From positions 1 through 58,608 of the forward strand of contig QFZU02000082.1 of NCBI GenBank assembly GCA_003260025.2: 58,608 bases of DNA. The letters run 5' to 3'. The DNA comes from Microbispora triticiradicis (lineage in GTDB: Bacteria > Actinomycetota > Actinomycetes > Streptosporangiales > Streptosporangiaceae). Position 1 is the stretch's first letter. Every line of letters begins with the position of its first letter. Shown here one piece after another: positions 16,346 through 23,191 of the stretch. The notes under the pieces were generated by a model. It worked only from the letters and a program-made list of their open reading frames with translations. It was not told the origin of the DNA and ran no database searches. A program made the translations under genes and the position numbers.

Positions 16346-16989
16346 TCGCTGAGATCCTGCCGCCGTGGGTCGCGGCGGCGGAGGAGTTCGGCGACGTCCC
16401 GGAGGAGACCCTCTTCCCCGAGGAGAGGCCGCTCGTCGAGCGGGTCGCCGACCGGCGGCGGCGGGAGTTCGTCACCGGGCGCCACTGCGCCAGGCGCGCG
16501 CTCGCCGCGATCGGTGTGGCGCCCGTCGCGATCCCGCGCGGTGAGCGGGGCGCGCCGGTCTGGCCGGACGGCGTGGTCGGCAGCATCACGCACTGCTCGG
16601 GGTTCCGTGCGGCGGCGGTGGCCCCGGCGGAGGCGGCGCTGGCGGTCGGCATCGACGCCGAGCCGCACGAGCACCTCCCCGAGGGCGTCCTCCCCCGGGT
16701 CGCCTCCCCGGCGGAGATCGCCGCGCTCGCGGCGCTGCGCGACGCGGACGAGGCGGTGTGCTGGGACGCCGTCCTCTTCAGCGCCAAGGAGTCGGTCTAC
16801 AAGGTGTGGTTTCCGCTGACCCGCAGATGGCTCGACTTCTCCGAGGCGGTGGTGGACATCGACCCCTCGGGCGAATTCGACGCCCGCCTTCTGGTCACCG
16901 ACCCGGCCGTCGGCACGCCTGTGCTGCGGGGCCGGTGGACGGTGCGCGACGGCCACCTCGCCACCTCGATCGCCCTCCCCCGGGCCTGA
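16342..16989 (+). CDS. pptT: 4'-phosphopantetheinyl transferase (Sfp/PptT type)
   Basis: A 215-residue enzyme that moves phosphopantetheine from CoA to a Ser of carrier domains in fatty acid, polyketide or nonribosomal peptide synthesis. Signature residues: RRREFVTGRHCARRAL (CoA contact), GSITHC (H84), GIDAE (D105, E107) and FSAKESVYK (K149, E150, K154). It belongs to the EntD/PptT branch. GTG 16342 overlaps the stop of the PptH-like gene, implying co-translation of the opposing enzymes. Confidence 0.93.
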   Translation: MIAEILPPWVAAAEEFGDVPEETLFPEERPLVERVADRRRREFVTGRHCARRALAAIGVAPVAIPRGERGAPVWPDGVVGSITHCSGFRAAAVAPAEAALAVGIDAEPHEHLPEGVLPRVASPAEIAALAALRDADEAVCWDAVLFSAKESVYKVWFPLTRRWLDFSEAVVDIDPSGEFDARLLVTDPAVGTPVLRGRWTVRDGHLATSIALPRA

Positions 16990-17033
16990 CGACGGCACTC
17001 ACGACGCCCCTCACGACGGCCCTGACGACGCCT
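16986..17033 (+). repeat. Imperfect 15-base tandem repeat
   Basis: About four units of the type TGACGACGNCNCTCA overlap the end of the transferase gene and the space before the convergent DUF6194-like gene. Confidence 0.4.
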
Positions 17034-17041
17034 GCGGGCCG

Positions 17042-17512
17042 TCAGCCGCGCGGCCGGTGACGGGCGGCCGCGCGGGCGTGCGCGGCGGTCAGAAGGGCGG
17101 GCACCCGGGGCGCGGTGACCTCGCCGGGGTTGAGCACGCAGACCCAGGACTGGCGGGCGTAGACCGGATGCGGCAGGATCCGGTCGAGCGCGCGGTAGTC
17201 CACCGTCTCGTGCCGTCCGGCGTGCGCGGCCGGGGGATAGCCGAGCAGTTCCTCGAAGCCGGCGCGGCCGACGGCGATGTTCAGCCGGAACACCCCGGGC
17301 CGGTCGAGGCCGGAGGCCGTGTCGAACCCCTCGTAGTCCTTGACCACGATCGTGGCGAAGGGCATCTGCCGGGCGGACGGGTCGTCGTCGGGATCGTAGA
17401 AGAAGAAGGTGTCCCCCCACGCCGCCCTGGGGGCCCCGGTGCCCTCGGCGGCGGTGAAGGCGACGACGCCCGGCAGGCCGGTCACGAAGCCGGCGATGTC
17501 GTTCTCGGTCAC
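17042..17512 (-). CDS. DUF6194-like conserved protein
   Basis: A 156-residue soluble protein. The layout resembles actinobacterial proteins annotated DUF6194: TENDIAGFVTGLPGV, WGDTFFFYDPD, FATIVVKDYEGFD, DRPGVFRLNIAVGR and a C-terminal RQSWVCVLNPGE. These are distantly like YjbR/MmcQ folds, but no function is known. GTG 17512 with AAGGGA upstream is a fair start. It stands alone, convergent with pptT and codirectional with the universal stress protein gene. Confidence 0.7.
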   Translation of the reverse strand: MTENDIAGFVTGLPGVVAFTAAEGTGAPRAAWGDTFFFYDPDDDPSARQMPFATIVVKDYEGFDTASGLDRPGVFRLNIAVGRAGFEELLGYPPAAHAGRHETVDYRALDRILPHPVYARQSWVCVLNPGEVTAPRVPALLTAAHARAAARHRPRG

Positions 17513-17626
17513 GAATGATCCCTTGTCTCGGCCGGTGGTTCCTCCTTGAATCGTCTCATTGAACCGCCCTGTGAGACTTTCCCGGATTGGTCCTCCGATT
17601 CCGGTGCGAAACCTTAAACTCGCACT

Positions 17627-18487
17627 TCAGGACCGGCGAGGCGGGCGCACCACCGCGACGGGGCAGTGCGCGTGGTGCAGGACGGCCCGGCTGACCGAGC
17701 CGAGCACCGCCGAGCCGACCGCGCCGTGGCCCCGGGAGCCGACGACGAGCAGGTCCGCCTTCTCCCCGGCCTCCACCAGGGCGGGCACCGGGTGCGCGCA
17801 GACGGCCCGCATCTCGGCGTCCAGCTCGGGGTAGCGCTCCCGGTGGGCCGTCAGCATCTCCGCCACGTAGTCCTCCTGGGCCCTGCGCACCTCGTCGACG
17901 TCGTAGGTGATCTCGGGCGCGAACGTGTGCACCGGAAGCTGCCACGCGTAGAGGACGAGCAGGCGGCAGCCGCGCAGCCGCGCCTGCTCCGACGCGTAGG
18001 TCAGCGCGGCCTCCGCCTCGGCCGAGCCGTCGACGCCTGCGACGACCAGTCCGTGCGGCACCCGCAGCCCCTGGCGTACGACCACGACGGGGACGTCGAC
18101 CTGACCGGCGAGGTGCATGCTGACCGAGCCGAGCAGCATTCCGGCGAAGCCGCCGTGGCCCCGGTTCCCGACGACGATCTCCGCCGCCCCGGCGGCCTCC
18201 CGCCGCAGCACCCTCGACGGGTCCCCCTCGACGAGATCGGGGACGACGCGGACGACGGGATGGATCTCGCGTACGGACTGCGCGGCCTCCTCCAGGATCC
18301 GCCGGCCGGCCCGGTCGAGCTGGTCCTCGATGGGGATGGGATAGCGGGCGATCTCGTACGGCAGGCGGTCCACCGCGTGGACGATCCGCAGCGGCAGGCC
18401 CCTGCGCGCGGCGTCTCCCGCGGCCCACTCCACCGCGGCGGCCGCGGCGCGCGAGCCGTCGGTGCCCACGACGACGGGTTCGGACAT
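17627..18487 (-). CDS. Tandem universal stress protein (two UspA domains)
   Basis: A 286-residue protein with two UspA domains (about 1-140 and 145-284). Each starts with a VVVGTDGS/VVAGVDGS strand and ends in the ATP-binding motif: GNRGHGGFAGMLLGSVS in the first, GSRGHGAVGSAVLGSVS in the second. These G-2X-G-9X-GS motifs predict ATP binding. Such tandem Usps are abundant in actinomycetes and are usually induced by redox, hypoxia or stationary-phase signals. GGAGGAGCC before the ATG is a strong binding site. Confidence 0.93.
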   Translation of the reverse strand: MSEPVVVGTDGSRAAAAAVEWAAGDAARRGLPLRIVHAVDRLPYEIARYPIPIEDQLDRAGRRILEEAAQSVREIHPVVRVVPDLVEGDPSRVLRREAAGAAEIVVGNRGHGGFAGMLLGSVSMHLAGQVDVPVVVVRQGLRVPHGLVVAGVDGSAEAEAALTYASEQARLRGCRLLVLYAWQLPVHTFAPEITYDVDEVRRAQEDYVAEMLTAHRERYPELDAEMRAVCAHPVPALVEAGEKADLLVVGSRGHGAVGSAVLGSVSRAVLHHAHCPVAVVRPPRRS

Positions 18488-18560
18488 GGCTCCTCCTTCG
18501 TGCCTGTCCTCATCCCACCGTCCGCGCGCCGCCCCGGGCAGGGCCGCTGGTCCCTGTCTC

Positions 18561-18591
18561 CCGGGACCTTCCGCCCTGCGGAAGGTCCCGG
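18561..18591 (-). terminator. Hairpin, 14-bp stem, after expansin gene
   Basis: Arms 18561-18574 and 18578-18591 (CCGGGACCTTCCGC and its complement) with a 3-base loop. It sits 22 bases past the stop of the expansin-CBM2 gene on the - strand and 74 bases before the start of the Usp gene, so it separates the two transcripts. Confidence 0.75.
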
Positions 18592-18612
18592 TGGGAGATC
18601 AGGAACCGGAGA

Positions 18613-20016
18613 TCAGGGACAGGTGATGGCGGTCGGCCCCGGCGAGGAGGATCCGGACGCCTGGAAGCCGAAGCTCGCCGACGCGCCGGGCGCGAGGGTC
18701 TTGCCCCAGGAGGGAGCCCGCGCCGTCCAGCGGGACCCGCTGGCGGTGACGGTCGCGCTCCAGCCGCTGACGAGGCCCACTCCGGCCGGCATGGTCCAGC
18801 CGACCGTCCAGTCCGCCCAGGTCGTCGTGCCGGTGTTCTTGACCGTGACGTTCGCGGTGAAGCCCCCCTGCCACGCACTGGCCACCTGGTAGCTCACCTG
18901 GCACGTCCCCGGGCTCGCGGACGGGCTCGCCGACGGGGAGGCGGACGGAGACACCGAGGGAGACGCCGAGGGGGAAACGGAGGGTGAGACCGACGGGGAG
19001 GCGGACGGAGACGCCGAGGGGGACGCCGAGGGAGACGCGCTGGGCGAGGTCGTGGTCGTGGTGTAGCTCGCCTCGGTGTAGTCGGCGGCGCACTGCGTGC
19101 CGCACGACGAGGGCAGGCCGAAGCTGTAGACGCGGCCGCCGTTCAGCGGCTGGTCGGCCGCGTCGCGCACGCGGATCTGGAACCGCGTCGCGCCCTTGCT
19201 GGTCCCGCTGATGAGGTACGACTGGCCCATGTCGGAGTTCATCTGGGCCGGCTGCCAGGCGCCGTCGGCGTAGTACTCCACCCCGTGGATGCCGTTGGGC
19301 AGGTGGGAGACCGCGATCGCGGTCCAGTACGCCTGGGAGCCCTTGAGGAACCCGATGCGGATGTCGCCCGAGTAGTTCGGCGCCGGGATGAACGACCAGG
19401 TGACGTGGCGGTTGTTCCAGTGGTTCGGGTACATGTCCCCGACCGGCGCGCCGTTCTTCACGAACCTGTTGAGCGAGGGCTTCGACAGGTCGAGGTGGTA
19501 GCGGTCGTCGCGGCACCAGCCGTTGGAGTCGCCGCAGCTGTCGGCGACGATCATGGTCAGCGTGGCGCCGTTGTAGGCGTCGGAGACCCACGAGCCGTTC
19601 CGGCAGAACTGCGAGTTCTGCCCGCCGTCGTTGACTCCGGTGCAGAAGTCCGAGATCTGCACCTGGACGAAGCGGCCGCAGTTCAGCCCGTTGTTCCACA
19701 ACCCGGTCTTGGACGCGTTGGCGCCGGTCAGCGGCCGGGGGTAGAAGTTGTAGTCGCCGGGGGTGTCGTACACGTTGAGGGCGACGAAGTCCTGCGAGTC
19801 GAGCTGGGACTGCGGCATCCCGCAGCCGCCGTACGGCGAGCCGAGGGCGTCGAAGTAGGTGGCGTTGCCGGTCACCGGCGCGGGCGGGTCGCCGACGGCG
19901 CCCGCCGGGGACGCGGCGGGCCAGGCGGTCAGCAGCACCGCGGCGACGGCGGCGGTCCAGATGCGGCGCCGGAGGCGCCGGAGGCGACCTCGGACGGAGA
20001 ATGCGCGGCCGGTCAT
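18613..20016 (-). CDS. Secreted expansin-like protein with C-terminal CBM2
   Basis: A 467-residue exported cell-wall-loosening protein. Signal peptide: basic [12 protein letters not shown], hydrophobic 20-33, likely cleavage after about Ala40. Residues 48-185 are an expansin-like double-psi beta barrel with paired cysteines (CGM, NCG, DFC, FCRN, SCGD, WCRD) and the DSCGD/HLDLS segment. Residues about 195-300 are the second, CBM63-like expansin domain. A Ser-Pro-Ala/Val tetrapeptide linker runs from 324 to 369, then a CBM2 from 371 with spaced Trp (W382, W400, W403, W430, W437) and terminal Cys pair. Expansins loosen cellulose networks without hydrolysis; CBM2 binds cellulose or chitin. ATG 20016 has AGGGAG upstream. 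It suggests plant-biomass association. Confidence 0.88.
   Translation of the reverse strand: MTGRAFSVRGRLRRLRRRIWTAAVAAVLLTAWPAASPAGAVGDPPAPVTGNATYFDALGSPYGGCGMPQSQLDSQDFVALNVYDTPGDYNFYPRPLTGANASKTGLWNNGLNCGRFVQVQISDFCTGVNDGGQNSQFCRNGSWVSDAYNGATLTMIVADSCGDSNGWCRDDRYHLDLSKPSLNRFVKNGAPVGDMYPNHWNNRHVTWSFIPAPNYSGDIRIGFLKGSQAYWTAIAVSHLPNGIHGVEYYADGAWQPAQMNSDMGQSYLISGTSKGATRFQIRVRDAADQPLNGGRVYSFGLPSSCGTQCAADYTEASYTTTTTSPSASPSASPSASPSASPSVSPSVSPSASPSVSPSASPSASPSASPGTCQVSYQVASAWQGGFTANVTVKNTGTTTWADWTVGWTMPAGVGLVSGWSATVTASGSRWTARAPSWGKTLAPGASASFGFQASGSSSPGPTAITCP
18910..19047 (-). repeat. Coding tandem repeat for Ser-Pro linker
   Basis: About eleven 12-base units coding SPSA or SPSV inside the expansin-CBM2 gene. 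A typical unstructured linker in secreted actinomycete carbohydrate-active proteins. Length is likely to vary between strains. Confidence 0.85.
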
Positions 20017-20253
20017 CGGACTCCCTGCGCTCACGGTCGGGGCTCGGAACGCCGCGATCCTGGCGGCGGGCCGGTGCCGGGTCAAGGGCCCGCCACGACG
20101 GCCGCGGCGACCACCCCGGTGAGCTGCGTGCGAAGTCCGCACCGTTTGGTGACTGCCTGTAACTTTCATCACCCTCCTGAGCCGATGACGTGCGTAAGCC
20201 GACTTTCGGGGCAGAAGAGACGAAATGATTCGTGACGGGCGGGGAGCGGCCAC
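20017..20253. promoter_or_regulatory. Divergent promoter region, expansin versus ligase operon
   Basis: A 237-base region between divergent genes. The AT-richer part at 20140-20235 (containing TGTAACTTTCATCACC and GACGTGCGTAAGC) probably holds promoters, but no -35/-10 pair is certain. GGGGAG lies close before the ATG at 20254. Confidence 0.4.
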
Positions 20254-21405
20254 ATGACGGATTTCGCAGAGGACATGGCGGTCGGCGTCGAGGAGGAGTT
20301 CCACATCGTGGACCTCGCGACCCGGCAACTCGTTCCCCGAGCCGGCCTGCTGCTCCAGCAGTTGCGATCCGACCATTTCACCCAGGAACTGCAGCGGTCG
20401 GTCCTGGAGACCGGGACGACGCCGCGGACCCGGCTGGAGGACCTCGCCGGGGAGCTGACCGGGCTGCGCGCCGACGCGGTCGCGGCGGCGGAGGGGCTCG
20501 GCCTCGGCATCGCGGCGGCCGGGACCGTCCCGCTGCTGGACCCGGAGGCGATGAAGATCTCCCCCGACCCGCGCTACGAGCAGATGCTGGACGACTACCA
20601 GGTGCTCGCCCGCGAGCAGCTCATCTGCGGCACGCAGGTGCACGCCGAGGTGCGCGACCGGGACCTCGCCGTGGCCGTCACCCACCGGCTCGGCCCGTGG
20701 CTGCCTCCCCTGCTGGCCCTGAGCTGCAGCTCGCCGTACTGGATGGGCGCCGACACCGGCTACGCGAGCTTCCGGTCGATGGTGTGGCAGCGCTGGCCCA
20801 CGGCCGGCCCGGCGGAGCGGTTCGAGTCGGCCGACGAGTACGACGCGATGGTGAGGGAGCTGGTCAGGTCGGGGGTCATCAGCGACCCCGGGATGCTCTA
20901 CTTCGACGTCCGGCCCTCGGCGCACGTGCCGACCGTGGAGTTGCGGCTGTGCGACTCCTGCCCCCGGATCGACGACATCGTGCTGATCGCCGGGCTGTTC
21001 CGCGCGCTGGTCACCCGGGAGCTCCACGCCCTCACCACCGGTGCGCCCACTCCCCTGGACCCCGGCACCGTACGCCCGGAGCTGGTCCGGGCCGCCTCGT
21101 GGCGGGCGGCGCGGTCCGGCCTGGACGGCGAGCTGGTCGACCCCGTCGAGGGCGTCCCGAAGCCCGCCCGCACCGTGGTGACCCGGCTGCTGGAGGGCCT
21201 GCGGCCGCAGCTCGAGGCGTACGGCGACTGGGCACTGGTCAGCTCGCTGGCCACCGAGGCGCTGGACCGCAGCGGCTCCGCCGCGCGGCAGCGCGAGGCG
21301 TTCCGGCGGGCCGGCCGTCTGACCGACGTGGTGGACCTCGTCCTGGCCGAGACCAGGTCCCGAACCAGACCCGCGAGCCCGTGCGCCGCGGCGGCCGGGA
21401 GGTAG
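20254..21405 (+). CDS. YbdK-type carboxylate-amine (glutamate-cysteine) ligase
   Basis: A 383-residue ATP-dependent ligase of the GCS2 family. The N-terminus VGVEEEFHIVD is the hallmark Mg/ATP region; later LLDPEAMKISPDPRYEQM, QLICGTQVHAEV, LSCSSPYWMGADTGYASFRS and YFDVRPSAHVPTVELRLCDSC are all family-typical. E. coli YbdK has weak glutamate-cysteine ligase activity, but many actinobacterial members have unknown substrates. It opens a three-gene operon: the next gene starts four bases after its stop and encodes an asparagine-synthetase-like amidotransferase. This suggests that the pathway builds an amide or isopeptide bond on a glutamate-like carboxylate, then amidates the product. Confidence 0.88.
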   Translation: MTDFAEDMAVGVEEEFHIVDLATRQLVPRAGLLLQQLRSDHFTQELQRSVLETGTTPRTRLEDLAGELTGLRADAVAAAEGLGLGIAAAGTVPLLDPEAMKISPDPRYEQMLDDYQVLAREQLICGTQVHAEVRDRDLAVAVTHRLGPWLPPLLALSCSSPYWMGADTGYASFRSMVWQRWPTAGPAERFESADEYDAMVRELVRSGVISDPGMLYFDVRPSAHVPTVELRLCDSCPRIDDIVLIAGLFRALVTRELHALTTGAPTPLDPGTVRPELVRAASWRAARSGLDGELVDPVEGVPKPARTVVTRLLEGLRPQLEAYGDWALVSSLATEALDRSGSAARQREAFRRAGRLTDVVDLVLAETRSRTRPASPCAAAAGR

Positions 21406-21409
21406 GAGC

Positions 21410-23191
21410 GTGTGCGGACTGAGCGGTGAGATCCGCTTCGACGGGCGGCCGGCGGACATCGGCGTGGTGGGCAGGATGACCGACGCCATGCACGAGCGCG
21501 GCCCGGACGGCTCGGGGCTGTGGGAGTGGGGGCCGGTCGCCCTCGGCCACCGGCGCCTGAAGATCATCGACCTTTCGGACAAGGCCGCGCAGCCGATGGC
21601 CGACCCCGCCCTCGGGCTGACGGCGGTCTTCAACGGCTGCCTGTACAACTACCGTGAGCTGCGTGAGGAGCTGCGGGGCGAGGGCTACCGCTTCTTCTCC
21701 ACCTCCGACACGGAGGTGCTGGTCAAGGCGTTCCACCGGTGGGGCGCCGACTGCGTGCGCCGGTTCGCCGGGATGTTCGCCTTCGCCGTGTTCGAGCAGG
21801 AGACCGGGCGGCTGACGCTCGCCCGCGACCGCCTGGGCATCAAGCCGTTGTACGTGTCGGGGAACGGCGACCGGCTGCGCTTCGCCTCGACCCTGCCCGC
21901 GCTGCTGGCCGGGGGCGAGGTCGACACGGACATCGACCCGGTCGCCCTGCACCACTACATGACCTTCCACTCGCTGGTGCCGGGCGAGCGCACGATCCTC
22001 GCGGGCGTGCGGAAGATGCCCCCGGCCACCGTCCGCACGGTCGAGGCGGACGGCTCCTCCCGCGACATCGTCTACTGGGACCCGCCGTTCACCCGGCTGC
22101 CGGAGCACGAGGCGATGGACGCCGCCGACTGGCGCGACGCCGTGCACGACCGGTTGCGGGCGGCCGTACGGCGGCGGATGGTCGCGGACGTGCCCGTCGG
22201 CGTGCTGCTGTCGGGCGGCCTCGACTCCAGCGTCATCGTCGCGATGCTCGCCGAGGAGGGCCAGCGGAACCTGTCGACGTTCAGCATCGGGTTCCACGCG
22301 GCCGGGGGCGACTCGGGGGACGAGTTCCGCTACTCCGACCTCGTCGCCGACCATTTCGGCACCGACCACCACCGCATCCTCATCGAGGACTCCCGGCTGC
22401 TGTCGGGCCTGCCGGACGCGGTGCGGGCGATGAGCGAGCCGATGGTCAGCCACGACTGCGTCGCCTTCCACCTGCTGTCGCAGGAGGTGGCCAGGCACGT
22501 CAGGGTCGTGCAGTCCGGGCAGGGCGCCGACGAGGTGTTCGCCGGATACCGCTGGTTCCCGCCGCTCGCCGCCGTGCCCCGCGAAAAGGCGTTCGCGACG
22601 TACGCCCGGGAGTTCTTCGACCACCCGCACGAGGACCTGGCGGGGATCGTGGCTCCCGAGCACCTCGCCGACGAGGACGTGAGCGGGGAGGTCATCCGCC
22701 GCCACCTCGGCCGTCCGGGCGCGGAGACCGCGCTGGACGCGGTGCTGCGCCTGGAGACGCGGCTGATGCTGCCCGACGACCCGGTCAAGCGGGTGGACAA
22801 CATGACCATGGCCCACGGGCTGGAGGGGCGCACCCCGTTCCTCGACCACGAACTGGTCGAGCTGGCCGCGGCGTGCCCGCCGGAGCTGAAGCTCGTCGGG
22901 GGCGGCAAGGGGATACTCAAGGAGGCCTCCCGCGCGCTTCTGCCGCGCGAGGTGGTCGACCGGCCCAAGGGCTACTTCCCGGTGCCCGCCATCCGGCACA
23001 TCGACGGGCCGTTCCTCGACCTGGTGCGCGACGCGCTCACCGCGCCCGCCGCCCGGGATCGGGGCCTGTTCGACAAGGCGTACGTCGAGGGGCTGCTGGA
23101 GAACAGGGAGACCAGCCGCACCACGACGGGGGTCAACATGCTGTGGCAGCTCGGGCTTCTGGAGATGTGGTTGCAGGCGCAGGGAGTGTGA
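21410..23191 (+). CDS. AsnB-type glutamine amidotransferase (N-acetylglutaminylglutamine amidotransferase-like)
   Basis: A 593-residue asparagine-synthetase-family enzyme. The N-terminal class II glutaminase domain keeps the nucleophile Cys2, RGPDGSG and FNGCLYNYRELR. The C-terminal domain has the pyrophosphate loop SGGLDSS (268-274) and GQGADEVFAGY. It most resembles the amidotransferases that amidate N-acetylglutaminylglutamine, a dipeptide osmolyte. The GNAT/ATP-grasp dipeptide synthetase that normally accompanies them is not in this operon; a YbdK-type ligase sits in its place. GTG 21410 with TAGGAG close upstream; the stop overlaps the next start (TGATG). Confidence 0.85.
   Translation: MCGLSGEIRFDGRPADIGVVGRMTDAMHERGPDGSGLWEWGPVALGHRRLKIIDLSDKAAQPMADPALGLTAVFNGCLYNYRELREELRGEGYRFFSTSDTEVLVKAFHRWGADCVRRFAGMFAFAVFEQETGRLTLARDRLGIKPLYVSGNGDRLRFASTLPALLAGGEVDTDIDPVALHHYMTFHSLVPGERTILAGVRKMPPATVRTVEADGSSRDIVYWDPPFTRLPEHEAMDAADWRDAVHDRLRAAVRRRMVADVPVGVLLSGGLDSSVIVAMLAEEGQRNLSTFSIGFHAAGGDSGDEFRYSDLVADHFGTDHHRILIEDSRLLSGLPDAVRAMSEPMVSHDCVAFHLLSQEVARHVRVVQSGQGADEVFAGYRWFPPLAAVPREKAFATYAREFFDHPHEDLAGIVAPEHLADEDVSGEVIRRHLGRPGAETALDAVLRLETRLMLPDDPVKRVDNMTMAHGLEGRTPFLDHELVELAAACPPELKLVGGGKGILKEASRALLPREVVDRPKGYFPVPAIRHIDGPFLDLVRDALTAPAARDRGLFDKAYVEGLLENRETSRTTTGVNMLWQLGLLEMWLQAQGV

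Noticed and set aside
12673-20155. Shared 12-mer GTTTGGTGACTG upstream of the CsbD/SPW pair (12673-12684, reverse strand) and near the expansin/ligase promoters (20144-20155)
   Set aside because: Hundreds of repeated 12-mers are expected by chance in a window this size, and the two sites have no other shared flank.
20017-21648. N-terminal half of the long - strand frame containing the expansin gene
   Set aside because: The part beyond 20016 is antisense to the YbdK ligase. A signal peptide and binding site at 20016 fix the real start.
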